Positions 27,181-35,417 of a stretch of DNA of 64,000 nt are shown one piece after another; positions within the stretch are counted from its first letter, which is position 1, and every line of letters begins with the position of its first letter. The position numbers and the translations under genes were made by a program. Source of the DNA: Massilia sp. UMI-21. Lineage in GTDB: Bacteria > Pseudomonadota > Gammaproteobacteria > Burkholderiales > Burkholderiaceae_D. The notes beneath the pieces were generated by a model. The model was not told where the DNA came from, did not search any database, and worked only from the letters and a program-made list of their open reading frames with translations. The DNA lies in assembly GCA_015277795.1 (NCBI GenBank), contig CP063848.1, positions 3,410,001 through 3,474,000 of the forward strand, given 5' to 3'.

Positions 27181-27777
27181 ATGAACCGAGCAGTCGATCC
27201 AAGTCAAGTGAGCCCAAGCGCAGTGCCAGCCCCCGCCATCGACTACGAAATGATATTCCAGCAGGCGCCGGTGGGAATGTGCGTGTCCTCGGATCGCGTG
27301 ATCCGGTCCTGCAACCGGGCGCTGGCGGCGATGTTCGGCCATGCCGAAGGCGCGCTGAACGGGCAGTCGTTCAGCGTACTCTACCCGACCATGGACGAAT
27401 TCCTGCGCACCGGCGACCGCATCGTGCCGATCATGAACGCCAGGGGACGTTATTCGGACGAACGCATCATGCGCCGCGCCGACGGCGAGCTGTTCTGGTG
27501 CCACGTGACCGGGCGCGCGCTCGATCCATCGCAACCGCTGGGGGCCGGCGTATGGACCTTCGAGGACGTCAGCGAGAAGCGGCCGGTGTCGGCCCAACTG
27601 ACCCCGCGCGAGCGCGAGATCGCCGCCCTGCTGGTCGAGGGCAAGACCAGCAAGATGATCGCGCGCGACACCGGCCTGAGTCCGCGCACCGTGGAGATGC
27701 ACCGGGCCAGCCTGATGCGCAAGTTCGCCGCGTCGACCTCGTCGGAACTGGTGCACAAGCTGGTGGGGGCGGGCTGA
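27181..27777 (+). CDS. PAS domain LuxR-type transcriptional regulator
   Basis: A 198-residue cytosolic regulator. A PAS sensory domain (about residues 20-130, FQQAPVGMCVSSDRVIRSCN to WTFEDVSEKRP) is followed by a LuxR/FixJ-type helix-turn-helix (LTPREREIAALLVEGKTSKM, then TGLSPRTVEMHRASLMRKF). There is no receiver domain, so it is probably controlled by direct ligand binding to PAS. The divergent scoAB operon is the natural candidate target, by analogy with other divergently placed regulators of 3-hydroxybutyrate or CoA-transferase genes; this is inference. Confidence 0.85.
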   Translation: MNRAVDPSQVSPSAVPAPAIDYEMIFQQAPVGMCVSSDRVIRSCNRALAAMFGHAEGALNGQSFSVLYPTMDEFLRTGDRIVPIMNARGRYSDERIMRRADGELFWCHVTGRALDPSQPLGAGVWTFEDVSEKRPVSAQLTPREREIAALLVEGKTSKMIARDTGLSPRTVEMHRASLMRKFAASTSSELVHKLVGAG

Positions 27778-27790
27778 AGCCGCACCGGGA

Positions 27791-28231
27791 TCAGCTTGCC
27801 GCGGGCAACAGCGCGCGCAACTTGGCCGGCAGCGGCCGCGACTTCTCGGCCTTGAAATCGATCCAAACTACCTTCGCGCCGCCTTCGGCATGCAGCGCGC
27901 CGGCCTGCCCGTCCGGGTCGACCAGGCGGATCTGGTGCGTGACCTCGATGCTCGAGCGCCCCGGCGGACCGACGAAGGTCGTGACTTCGATCTCGCCTGG
28001 ATAGGTCAGCTGCTTGAGAAAGCTGCAATAGGCGTTGACGACGACCGGCCCTTCGCCGGGAAGATCCGGGTCGGGCAGCGCGCCGGCCTGCTCCAGCCAG
28101 GCGATGCGGGCCGACTCGATGTAGCGGAAATAGACGGTGTTGTTGACGTGTCCCATCGCGTCCATGTCGCCCCAGCGGATGGGAATTCTCATCGTATGGA
28201 CCGGTTGCGGGATCGACTGCTTGCTGCTCAT
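27791..28231 (-). CDS. Acyl-CoA thioesterase (4HBT family)
   Basis: A 146-residue hotdog-fold protein of the 4-hydroxybenzoyl-CoA thioesterase family. The active-site region RWGDMDAMGHVNNTVYFRYIE, with the catalytic Asp, is intact, and the length is usual. It hydrolyses acyl-CoA of unknown chain type. It is 28 bp downstream of the SDR gene on the same strand, and that SDR together with the flanking ETF-QO suggests a fatty-acid or short-chain acyl-CoA context. Confidence 0.88.
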   Translation of the reverse strand: MSSKQSIPQPVHTMRIPIRWGDMDAMGHVNNTVYFRYIESARIAWLEQAGALPDPDLPGEGPVVVNAYCSFLKQLTYPGEIEVTTFVGPPGRSSIEVTHQIRLVDPDGQAGALHAEGGAKVVWIDFKAEKSRPLPAKLRALLPAAS

Positions 28232-28259
28232 TGCTTCCTTACTGTGACAAACAAAAACA

Positions 28260-29036
28260 CTACTGCGCCGTCATGCCGTCGTCGGCCGTGATGATGGCGC
28301 CGTTGATGAAATGGGCTTCCTCCGCCGCCAGCAGCAGGAGCAGGCCGTCGAGGTCTTCCGGGCGGCCCGGACGCTTGCGAGGCAGCATGTCGATCAGCTT
28401 GCGCCCCTGCTCGGTGTCGAAATAGTCCTCGTTCATTTCGGTGGCGATGTAGCCCGGGCAGATGGCATTGACGTTGATGCCGTACTTGCCCCACTCCACC
28501 GCCATCGCCTTGGTCATCTGGATCACGCCGGCCTTGCTCATGCAATACACGGCGATCTGGGGCAGCACGCGCAGGCCGGCGACCGAGGCGATGTTGATGA
28601 TGCGGTGCTGCTTGCGCGGGTCGCCCTTGGCGCGCTGGATCATGCGCTTGGCGGTCTGCTGCGCGACGAAGAAGGCGCCGCGCAGGTTGGTGTCCATGAT
28701 GTAGTTGTAGTCGTCCTCGGTGACGTCCAGCAGGCGCTGGGTATTCGAGACGCCCGAGTTGTTGACCAGGATGTCGATCGGGCCGGCCTCGGTCTCGGCG
28801 TGCGCGATGGCTGCCTTGATCGACCCCAGGTCGGTGACGTCCAGCCGCACCACATGGGCGGCGCCGCCGTCGGCCTCGATCTCGGCGCGCAGCTCCTTGA
28901 GCCGTTCGACCCGGCGCGAGGCCAGCACCACCTGGGCGCCGGCGCCGGCCAGCGCCTTGGCGAAGCGCGCGCCGAGCCCGCTGGACGCGCCGGTGACCAT
29001 GGCGATTTTTCCTTCGTAATTGACTTCGATGCCCAC
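28260..29036 (-). CDS. Short-chain dehydrogenase/reductase
   Basis: A 258-residue classical SDR. The cofactor motif [11 protein letters not shown], the NNSGVSN region in place of NNAG, and the catalytic YCMSKAG with a preceding Ser (IASVAG) are present; R in ASRRVERL favours NADP(H). The start is a GTG preceded by AAGGAAGGGGAG. It is divergent from the ETF-QO gene and co-oriented with the thioesterase. Resembles SDRs of fatty-acid metabolism but the substrate is not established. Confidence 0.88.
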   Translation of the reverse strand: MGIEVNYEGKIAMVTGASSGLGARFAKALAGAGAQVVLASRRVERLKELRAEIEADGGAAHVVRLDVTDLGSIKAAIAHAETEAGPIDILVNNSGVSNTQRLLDVTEDDYNYIMDTNLRGAFFVAQQTAKRMIQRAKGDPRKQHRIINIASVAGLRVLPQIAVYCMSKAGVIQMTKAMAVEWGKYGINVNAICPGYIATEMNEDYFDTEQGRKLIDMLPRKRPGRPEDLDGLLLLLAAEEAHFINGAIITADDGMTAQ

Positions 29037-29200
29037 GCGGCTCCCCTTCCTTGTCCAATTGCGAAGTGTGCATGATTACACAAATCACCAGTATTAGATT
29101 GCCCCATCTAATAATGTCCGTAAAATGGCGGCCAACATTGCATTCGGCAGTGAAAAAGTGCACACTCGTGCTTAAATTTTCCAACTATATTAAAAAAACC

Positions 29201-30877
29201 ATGACTGAGCCAAGCAAACTTCTCGAACAATACGGACCGCGTGAAGCCATGGAGTACGACGTGGTCATCGTCGGCGGCGGCCCTGCCGGCCTGGCGGCAG
29301 CGATCCGGCTCAAGCAGCTGGCCACGGAAAAAGGCCGGGAAGTGTCGGTCTGCGTGCTCGAAAAAGGCGGCGAGCTGGGTGCGCACATCCTGTCCGGCGC
29401 GGTCATGGACCCGATCGCCCTCGACGAGCTGATGCCGGACTGGAAGGAAAAAGGCGCGCCGCTGAACACGCCCGTGACGGAAGACCGCGTGCTGTTCCTG
29501 ACTGAGACAAAGGCCATGGCCACGCCGAACTTCATGGTTCCGAAGATGCTGACCAACCACGGCAACTACATCGTCTCGCTGGCCAACGTGGTGCGCTGGA
29601 TGGGTACGCAGGCCGAAAGCCTGGGCGTCGAGATCTTCCCGGGCTTCCCGGCCGCCGAAGTGCTGTACCACGAGGACGGCTCGGTCAAGGGTGTCGCCAC
29701 CGGCAACATGGGCGTCAAGCGCGACGGCGAGGCGGGCGGCGATTTCCAGCTCGGCATGGAATTGCATGCCAAGTACACCTTCTTCGCGGAAGGCTCGCGC
29801 GGCCATCTCGGCAAGGAGCTGATGGCCAAGTACGACCTGAACAAGGGCAAGGACCCGCAAACCTACGGCATCGGCATCAAGGAACTGTGGGAGATCGACC
29901 CGGCCCTGCACAAGCCGGGCCTGGTGATCCACACCGCCGGCTGGCCGCTGGACAAGGACACCTACGGCGGCTCCTTCCTGTACCACCTGGAGAACAACCA
30001 GGTCGCGGTCGGCTTCGTGGTGGGCCTGGCCTACCAGAACCCCTACCTGTCGCCCTACGAGGAATTCCAGCGCTACAAGACGCACCCGGAAATCCGCAAG
30101 TTCTTCGAAGGCGGCAAGCGCATTTCCTACGGCGCGCGCGCGATTACCGCGGGCGGCCTGCAATCCTTGCCGAAGACCGTGTTCCCGGGCGGCGCCCTGA
30201 TCGGCTGCGACGCCGGCTTCCTGAACACCAGCCGCATCAAGGGCAGCCACGCCGCGATCAAGACCGGCATGCTGGCCGCGGACGCCGCCTTTGCGGCGCT
30301 GGGCGAAGGCCGCCAGCACGACGAACTGGCGGCCTACCCGGCCGCTTTCGAACAGTCCTGGCTGCACGAGGAACTGCACGTGGCCCGTAACTTCAAGCCG
30401 TGGATGAGCAAGGGCCTGTATCTCGGCACCATCATGACCGGTATCGACCAGATGATCTTCCGCGGCAAGGCGCCGTGGACGCTGCACCACAAGCACGCCG
30501 ACCACGAGTGCCTGAAACCGGCCGCGCAGTTCAAGCCGATCGCCTACCCGAAACCGGACGGCAAGCTGACCTTCGACCGCCTGTCCTCGGTGTTCATCTC
30601 GAACACCAACCACACCGAAGACCAGCCGGTGCACCTGACGCTGAAGAATCCGGCCATCCCGGTGGAGGTCAACCTGGCCAAGTACGCGGGCCCGGAACAG
30701 CGCTACTGCCCGGCCGGCGTGTACGAGTTCGTCAAGACCGACGAAGGCCAGGATCGCCTGCAGATCAACGCGCAGAACTGCGTGCACTGCAAGACCTGCG
30801 ACATCAAGGACCCGACCCAGAACATCGTCTGGGTGACGCCGGAAGGTGGCGGCGGACCCAACTACCCGAACATGTGA
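29201..30877 (+). CDS. Electron transfer flavoprotein-ubiquinone oxidoreductase
   Basis: A 558-residue membrane-associated flavoprotein that passes electrons from reduced ETF, made in beta-oxidation and amino-acid breakdown, to ubiquinone. The FAD motif [20 protein letters not shown] and the C-terminal [4Fe-4S] domain with Cys in [10 protein letters not shown] and [20 protein letters not shown] are intact. The start is the ATG after an AT-rich leader (TTAAAAAAACC); the open frame extends 50 codons upstream without a ribosome site. Length and C-terminus ([10 protein letters not shown]) are as usual for the family. Confidence 0.95.
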   Translation: MTEPSKLLEQYGPREAMEYDVVIVGGGPAGLAAAIRLKQLATEKGREVSVCVLEKGGELGAHILSGAVMDPIALDELMPDWKEKGAPLNTPVTEDRVLFLTETKAMATPNFMVPKMLTNHGNYIVSLANVVRWMGTQAESLGVEIFPGFPAAEVLYHEDGSVKGVATGNMGVKRDGEAGGDFQLGMELHAKYTFFAEGSRGHLGKELMAKYDLNKGKDPQTYGIGIKELWEIDPALHKPGLVIHTAGWPLDKDTYGGSFLYHLENNQVAVGFVVGLAYQNPYLSPYEEFQRYKTHPEIRKFFEGGKRISYGARAITAGGLQSLPKTVFPGGALIGCDAGFLNTSRIKGSHAAIKTGMLAADAAFAALGEGRQHDELAAYPAAFEQSWLHEELHVARNFKPWMSKGLYLGTIMTGIDQMIFRGKAPWTLHHKHADHECLKPAAQFKPIAYPKPDGKLTFDRLSSVFISNTNHTEDQPVHLTLKNPAIPVEVNLAKYAGPEQRYCPAGVYEFVKTDEGQDRLQINAQNCVHCKTCDIKDPTQNIVWVTPEGGGGPNYPNM

Positions 30878-30882
30878 TCGGG

Positions 30883-31848
30883 ATGCGGCCCCTTGCCTGG
30901 CGGCTGCGCGCCGCCGCGATGTCCTGCGCCGTGGGCGCTGCCCTCGCCCTGCCGTTCGCCGCGGCCGCGGCCGACGCGGGCCTGCGCAGTGCCGCCCTGC
31001 TCGACCATGGCTGGTGGATCGACGCGAACGTCACCTACCTGACCGCCAGCGGCCAGGACCTCAAGCTCGATGTCTACCTGCCGGTGAAAAAGAGCGCTCA
31101 GCCGCTGCCGGTGGTGATGTACTTCCACGGCGGCGGCTGGGTGGCGGGGAGCCGCGAGGGCGCAGCGCTGTCCGCCATGCCTTACATGGAAATGGGCTTT
31201 GCGTTCGTCAACGTCAGCTACCGCCTGGCCAAGGTGGCGCCCGCCCCCGCGGCGCTCGAGGACACGCTGTGCGCACTGCAGTGGATCGGCCGCAATGCGA
31301 AGAAATACAACTTCGACCTGTCGAAGGTCGTGACGACCGGCGATTCGGCGGGTGGCCACCTGGCGCTGGCGACGGCCATGGTCCCCGCCGATTCGCCGCT
31401 CACCCATCAGTGCGCGGCCAACGAGCCCGGCTGGAGCGGTCCGTACCGGAACGCGGCGCCGAAGGTGGCCGCCGTGGTCAACTGGTACGGCATCACCGAC
31501 GTGGCCGACATGCTGCAGGGCCCGAACATCCGCTCGTATGCAGTGGCCTGGTTCGGCGGCATGCGCGACCCGGACCGACTCGCGCTCGCGCGCTCGGTCT
31601 CGCCGCTGAACCACGTGCGCCCCGGCGGGCCGGCCGTGTTGACGATCCACGGTGATGCCGATCCCCTGGTTCCCTACGCACACGGCCTGCGCCTGCAGTC
31701 CGCACTCGACAAGGCCGGGGTCAACAACGTGCTTCATACCGTCAGGGGCGGCGGCCATGGCGGATTCACCGCCGAGCAGCACGTGGGCGCCTATGAAGCG
31801 GTGCACGGCTTCCTGCGCGGTCTCGGCATCGCACCGGTCCAGCCCTGA
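30883..31848 (+). CDS. Exported alpha/beta hydrolase (esterase/feruloyl-esterase-like)
   Basis: A 321-residue protein with a signal peptide (cleavage near AAAADAG, residue 31). The HGGGW oxyanion motif (VVMYFHGGGWVAGSREG), nucleophile elbow TTGDSAGGHLA, acid in IHGDADPLVPY and histidine in RGGGHGGFT follow the hormone-sensitive-lipase/BD-FAE layout. It begins 5 bp after the ETF-QO stop, so it may be co-transcribed, though no functional link is evident. It should cleave esters in the periplasm or outside the cell. Confidence 0.85.
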   Translation: MRPLAWRLRAAAMSCAVGAALALPFAAAAADAGLRSAALLDHGWWIDANVTYLTASGQDLKLDVYLPVKKSAQPLPVVMYFHGGGWVAGSREGAALSAMPYMEMGFAFVNVSYRLAKVAPAPAALEDTLCALQWIGRNAKKYNFDLSKVVTTGDSAGGHLALATAMVPADSPLTHQCAANEPGWSGPYRNAAPKVAAVVNWYGITDVADMLQGPNIRSYAVAWFGGMRDPDRLALARSVSPLNHVRPGGPAVLTIHGDADPLVPYAHGLRLQSALDKAGVNNVLHTVRGGGHGGFTAEQHVGAYEAVHGFLRGLGIAPVQP

Positions 31849-31858
31849 TCCACTGAAG

Positions 31859-31880
31859 GCTGCCGGCGCACGCCGGCAGC
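31859..31880 (+). terminator. Hairpin after the esterase gene
   Basis: A 10-bp perfect inverted repeat GCTGCCGGCG/CGCCGGCAGC lies 10 bp after the stop codon. There is no T-tract, so it may be a weak terminator or an mRNA-stabilising hairpin. Confidence 0.4.
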
Positions 31881-31946
31881 CGCGCCGCCTTTCGTTCGAA
31901 GCGCCTAAGATGTGGTTTCCATCACTTTCGACGCAAGGAGGCAGTC

Positions 31947-32123
31947 ATGCCCGAAAACAAGGATTCCGGGGACAAAAGCCTGAGCGACATCCAGCTCGAC
32001 GACTTCGACGTCAAGCGCCAGCGCGACCGGCTGGAACACAGCCGGCCGGACCACCTGCAATCGGACCGGCAGACCGGCTCGCAACAATCCGCTGAGCCAT
32101 CGCAGAAGCAAGAAAAGCACTAG
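31947..32123 (+). CDS. Small charged hydrophilic protein (first of three)
   Basis: A 58-residue protein (MPENKDSGDKSLSDIQLDDF and on) rich in Asp, Lys, Arg and Gln and almost without hydrophobic residues, so it is predicted to be disordered. A strong ribosome site AAGGAGG stands before the ATG, with TAAGAT 36 bp upstream as a possible -10. Its tail (DRQTGSQQSAEPSQKQEKH) is Gln-rich like the two following genes. I do not recognise the family; small hydrophilins induced by stress have this look. The stop codon lies in the direct repeat that flanks the MITE-like element. Confidence 0.65.
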   Translation: MPENKDSGDKSLSDIQLDDFDVKRQRDRLEHSRPDHLQSDRQTGSQQSAEPSQKQEKH

Positions 32124-32131
32124 CCGACTCC
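32119..32131. repeat. Direct repeat flanking the MITE-like element, left copy
   Basis: ACTAGCCGACTCC; the right copy at 32277-32289 is ACTAGCCGTCTCC, 12 of 13 identical. Confidence 0.55.
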
Positions 32132-32277
32132 TAATGCCGTTCAGTTAGCGTAAAAATGTAGGGTGGTCGGCTTCGCCGACCGCGCATTCAAGTCACCAAT
32201 GCACTGTGGCAGAGCACAATGTAGTTGAACGCGCGGCCGGGAAACCCGGCCACCCTACGCTTAACTGAACGGCATTA
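32132..32277. mobile_element. 146-bp palindromic MITE-like element
   Basis: The ends are inverted repeats: TAATGCCGTTCAGTTA from 32132 is matched exactly by the complement read back from 32277, followed on both sides by GCGTA and TAGGGTGG with small gaps. Inside there are two further hairpins (GGTCGGCTTCGCCGACC and GGCCGGGAAACCCGGCC). No open frame is present. Flanking 13-bp imperfect direct repeats (32119-32131 and 32277-32289) overlap the right end by one base. Size and structure fit a miniature inverted-repeat element mobilised by an unidentified transposase. Confidence 0.75.
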
Positions 32278-32289
32278 CTAGCCGTCTCC
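32277..32289. repeat. Direct repeat flanking the MITE-like element, right copy
   Basis: ACTAGCCGTCTCC, matching 12 of 13 bases of the left copy at 32119-32131. Confidence 0.55.
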
Positions 32290-32309
32290 CGGTTTTTACC
32301 GATGACTTT

Positions 32310-32376
32310 GTACGAGCCGTCCTACGGCAGCTCCGCGCCGATTCCGATTGCCGCTTGCGGCGGGAGGTCTATCATC
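32310..32376 (+). promoter_or_regulatory. Conserved promoter block, copy 1
   Basis: Upstream of the second small gene, the elements ACGAGCCGTCCTACG, CGATTCCGATTGCCGC and GGGAGGTCTATCAT recur in the same order and spacing before the third gene (32800-32866). A -10-like TATCAT ends about 33 bp before the ATG. The shared block implies common control. Confidence 0.6.
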
Positions 32377-32407
32377 GGACCATCGACACTTGCGCAAGGA
32401 GACAGGT

Positions 32408-32698
32408 ATGGGTGAAAACAAGGGACATGGCATCAAGGGTCCGCGTCACGACAATGACGTAGACGAGTTCGGCATATACACCACGAACACCACCAACACC
32501 GCGAGCGGCAAGAGCGCCCAGGGCGACAGGCCGCAGGCGGGACAGCAGCAACAAGGTAACAAGCAATCGGGAGGGCAACACGCTTCCGGCGGCACCCCGG
32601 CGCTCGACGGCCTGGGTGCGCGCCAGGGCGAGTCCGCCCAGGATGCTTCGCAGGCCTGGAGCCAAAACGACGGCGACCAGGGGCGCGGCAATCGTTAG
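32408..32698 (+). CDS. Small Gln/Gly-rich disordered protein (second of three)
   Basis: A 96-residue hydrophilic protein (MGENKGHGIKGPRHDNDVDE and on). The second half is Gln/Gly/Ser-rich and ends in GGQHASGGTPALDGLGARQG and ESAQDASQAW, a block also found in the next gene, so the two are paralogues. AAGGAGACAGGT provides the ribosome site. No signal peptide or membrane segment. Function unknown; predicted to be intrinsically disordered. Confidence 0.75.
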   Translation: MGENKGHGIKGPRHDNDVDEFGIYTTNTTNTASGKSAQGDRPQAGQQQQGNKQSGGQHASGGTPALDGLGARQGESAQDASQAWSQNDGDQGRGNR

Positions 32699-32799
32699 TG
32701 TTCAAGCGGCATCGGCGCGCACCGGGGCAGCCAGCAGGCTTGCCGCGGTGCGCGTTTTCCTTGCGCCGCACGAACCGCTTCCTTCCTTGGTGCAATCTC

Positions 32800-32866
32800 G
32801 TGCGAGCCGTCCTACGTCCGCGCCGCACGGATTCCGATTGCCGCGGTCAGCAGGAGGACTAAGATG
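32800..32866 (+). promoter_or_regulatory. Conserved promoter block, copy 2
   Basis: Repeats the block at 32310-32376: GCGAGCCGTCCTACG, GGATTCCGATTGCCGC and AGGAGGACTAAGAT, with a -10-like TAAGAT about 34 bp before the ATG of the third small gene. Confidence 0.6.
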
Positions 32867-32898
32867 GTGGCTCACCAATCTTCGACGAGGAGACGATA

Positions 32899-33249
32899 AT
32901 GAACAAGCAGCCGAACCAGAAGCAGTCGAAAGCGGACAATTCGCAGGCCGACCAGGGCCAGGAGCTGGTCCCTGCCGCCGGCCAGGGCCAGCGCGAGGGT
33001 AACCAGCAGTCGGGCAGCCGCCAGTCGGGCAGCCAGCAATCGGGCAGCCAGCAATCCGGACAGCAATCGGGCCAGCGATCCGGCAGCCAGCAACAAGGCC
33101 AGCAGCAAGGTAGCCAGCAGCACGGTGGCCAGCACGCTTCCGGTGGCACGCCGGCACTGGACGACCTGGATCACCAGCAGCGGGGCGAAAGCGCCCGGCA
33201 AGCATCGGAAGCCTTCAAGCAGCAGGACGACCAGGGCGGCAAGCGCTAG
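32899..33249 (+). CDS. Small Gln/Ser/Gly-repeat disordered protein (third of three)
   Basis: A 116-residue protein whose centre is a run of QSGSQ/QQSGQ units (about residues 35-78), followed by the block GGQHASGGTPALDDLDHQQR and GESARQASEAF shared with the preceding gene. The internal repeats are matched by near-repeats in the DNA (TCGGGCAGCCAGCAA), so length may vary between strains. GAGGAGACGATA is the ribosome site. Predicted to be soluble and disordered. Function unknown. Confidence 0.75.
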   Translation: MNKQPNQKQSKADNSQADQGQELVPAAGQGQREGNQQSGSRQSGSQQSGSQQSGQQSGQRSGSQQQGQQQGSQQHGGQHASGGTPALDDLDHQQRGESARQASEAFKQQDDQGGKR

Positions 33250-33286
33250 TCGAGCCCGAGCCGCTGACGGCCAGGCGCCGCGCCGC

Positions 33287-33949
33287 TCAGGACGCGGCGT
33301 GCGCCCGGTTCAGGCGGCGCTCCGCGCGCCGCTGGATCGCCTCGAAAAACAGGCTGAGCAGCCAGTAGATGGCGGCCGCCGCGAGGTACAAGGGCAGCGG
33401 CTGGAAGCTTACCGCGATCACTTCCTTGGTCGCCAGCATCAGCTCGGTCATCGTGATCACCGACACCAGCGAGGTATCCTTGATCAGGCTGATGAGCGTA
33501 TTGCTCATCGAAGGCACGGCGATGCGCAGCGCCTGCGGCAGGACGATGTGGTGCAGGGTCTGCCAATAGCCCAGGCCCAGGCTGAAACTGGCGCGCCACT
33601 GCCCTGCGCTCACCGCCCGAATCGCACCACGCAGGCTTTCGGACAGATAGGCGCCCGCATTCAGCGACAGCGCCAGTACGCCCGCGGTCACCGGCGTGAA
33701 TTCGATTCCCACGCTCGGCAAGCCATAATAGATGACGAAGATCTGCACCAGCAGCGGCGTGCCGCGCATGAGGCTCACATACAGGCTGGCCGGCAGGCGG
33801 ATCGCCGCCCATGGCGAAATACGCATCAAGGCCACCGGCACGCCGATCGCCAGGCCGCCGATCATCGAGGCCACCGCGAACAGCAGGGTGTAGCCCGCCC
33901 CGGTGAGCAGGACCGGGGCCGCGTCGCGCAGCAGCGCGATCAGCTCCAC
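33287..33949 (-). CDS. Polar amino acid ABC transporter permease
   Basis: A 220-residue inner-membrane permease of the HisM/GlnP type, closest in look to the cystine transporter permease TcyL (YecS): SLMRGTPLLVQIFVIYYGLP and LSLNAGAYLSESLRGAI, then the EAA loop (ASFSLGLGYWQTLHHIVLPQALRIAVPSM). About five membrane helices are visible. It starts at a GTG (GTGGAGCTG). It lies 49 bp after the binding-protein gene on the same strand. No ATPase gene follows; the next gene on this side is on the opposite strand. Confidence 0.88.
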   Translation of the reverse strand: MELIALLRDAAPVLLTGAGYTLLFAVASMIGGLAIGVPVALMRISPWAAIRLPASLYVSLMRGTPLLVQIFVIYYGLPSVGIEFTPVTAGVLALSLNAGAYLSESLRGAIRAVSAGQWRASFSLGLGYWQTLHHIVLPQALRIAVPSMSNTLISLIKDTSLVSVITMTELMLATKEVIAVSFQPLPLYLAAAAIYWLLSLFFEAIQRRAERRLNRAHAAS

Positions 33950-33998
33950 GTAGCCGCCTTGCCCGCCGCCCTCGTCGCTGTCATAGGCGCGGCCGCCA

Positions 33999-34811
33999 TC
34001 ATGGCGCCGGCCGGCTGGCGTCGGTGCCGAACCACTTGAGCGACAGCGCCTTCAGGCTGCCGTCGCTGCCGGCGTCCTGCAGGATCTTGTCGACCGCCGC
34101 CTTGAATTGCGGATTGCCCTTGCGGAAGGCGATGCCCATGCGCTCGGGAGCGCCGACGCGGGCCCCGGCCTTGATCGGCAGCGGGGAATTCTTCAGCAGG
34201 TAGGCCACCATCAGGCTGTCGTTCAGCGCCGCGTCGATGCGGCCGAAGGCCAGGTCCTGCAGGTTCTCGGGCGCGGCCGGATAGCTCTTGACCTCGATGC
34301 CGGGCACCGCCTTGGCCTGCTGCTCGAACACGCTGCCCTGCCCGACGCCGACCTTGCGGCCCTTGAGGTCGTTCAGGCTGGCGTAGCTGGCGCGGTCGTT
34401 CTTGCGCACGATAAGTTGCGGGAACGAATAGGTGTAGGGACGGGAAAAGTCGAAGGCCTGCTCGCGCCGGGGCGTGATGCCGACCTGGCTGACGATCACG
34501 TCATACCTGCGGGCGGCCAGGCCGGCCAGGATCGCGGCCCACTCGGTGGCGACGAATTCCGGCCTCAAGCCCAGTCTGCCGGCGACCAGGCGCGCCACGT
34601 CGACATCGTAGCCGGTCAACTGGCCGCTCTTCGGGTCCTTGAAGTTGAATGGCGGGTAGGTGCCTTCCATGGCGATGCGCAGGGTGCCACGCGCCTTGGC
34701 CTCGGCGAGCAGGTCGGCCGCCTGTGCCGGCAGCGCCGCCGCCGATGCGGCCAGGGCCAGCGCCAGGCCGAGCAGCCTGCGGCGTGCCGCGATGTTCGAA
34801 TGCTTGCCCAT
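33999..34811 (-). CDS. Amino-acid ABC transporter substrate-binding protein
   Basis: A 270-residue periplasmic binding protein with a signal peptide (cleavage near AQAADL, residue 32). The bacterial extracellular solute-binding family 3 signature GTLRIAMEGTYPPFNFKD and the paired lobe motifs GYDVDVARLVAGRLGL and YDVIVSQVGITPRREQAFDF are present. With the TcyL-like permease this suggests L-cystine or another polar amino acid. The start is the ATG encoding MGKHSN, behind GGGAGGGAGACAA; the open frame has only a TTG one codon earlier. Confidence 0.9.
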   Translation of the reverse strand: MGKHSNIAARRRLLGLALALAASAAALPAQAADLLAEAKARGTLRIAMEGTYPPFNFKDPKSGQLTGYDVDVARLVAGRLGLRPEFVATEWAAILAGLAARRYDVIVSQVGITPRREQAFDFSRPYTYSFPQLIVRKNDRASYASLNDLKGRKVGVGQGSVFEQQAKAVPGIEVKSYPAAPENLQDLAFGRIDAALNDSLMVAYLLKNSPLPIKAGARVGAPERMGIAFRKGNPQFKAAVDKILQDAGSDGSLKALSLKWFGTDASRPAP

Positions 34812-34904
34812 CAAATTGTCTCCCTCCCAGGTTGCGCTGACTTCCTCAGCGCTGACTTTATAACTGAATATCGCGCGGGCGGGAAGTGCCGGGGTGTCCG
34901 ACGC

Positions 34905-35315
34905 TCAGTAGCCGGCGCGGCGCCCACGCGAGCCGAACGGATGGCCGGTGACGAGGGTCGTGCTGGCGACCAGGGTAGACAGGCCGAGGATCAACTGCAC
35001 CAGCCTGTCGTCGGGCAGCACCCAGAGCTGGCCGCGCGGCGGCTCGGCCCCGGTCGCCGCCACGATCAACGGAGCGATCCAGTCGGCTTCGGGCTCGACC
35101 TCGAGCAGCACGGCGTCGCCGGTGGTCTGCATGTAGAGCGCGCCACCCTCGGCCAGCGTGAAGCAGATGCCGACGCCGGTTTCGGTCGGCCTGACCAGCT
35201 CCTGCAGCGCGCGATTGTGCTCGTCGATCCAGAGTTCGACGTCCTGCGGAGTCTCGAGCGCGGTCCAGGGACGGGGGCGAAAGCGTGGCGGCGGTGTTTC
35301 GGGTGGCAGATTCAT
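34905..35315 (-). CDS. Hypothetical protein
   Basis: A 136-residue soluble protein (MNLPPETPPPRFRPRPWTAL and on) with a Pro/Arg-rich N-terminus and an alpha/beta-looking middle (VGICFTLAEGGALYMQTTGD, EVEPEADWIAPLIVAATGAE). No signal peptide, no membrane segment, no recognised motif. The chosen ATG is the one after the presumed leader; the open frame extends 24 codons upstream. It is not obviously linked with its neighbours. Confidence 0.6.
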   Translation of the reverse strand: MNLPPETPPPRFRPRPWTALETPQDVELWIDEHNRALQELVRPTETGVGICFTLAEGGALYMQTTGDAVLLEVEPEADWIAPLIVAATGAEPPRGQLWVLPDDRLVQLILGLSTLVASTTLVTGHPFGSRGRRAGY

Positions 35316-35417
35316 GTGATGCAGCGAAAAGCGGAACGAGCCGTATCTTACGGGATTTTCACCTGGCAGTATGCAGACCCGCTGCATTTCCGCCGTCCCG
35401 GGCCACGGGGCGCGGGT

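Noticed and set aside
33000..33120. CRISPR-like array in the third small gene
   Set aside because: The repeats are 15-bp codon repeats of a Gln/Ser/Gly tract without unique spacers.
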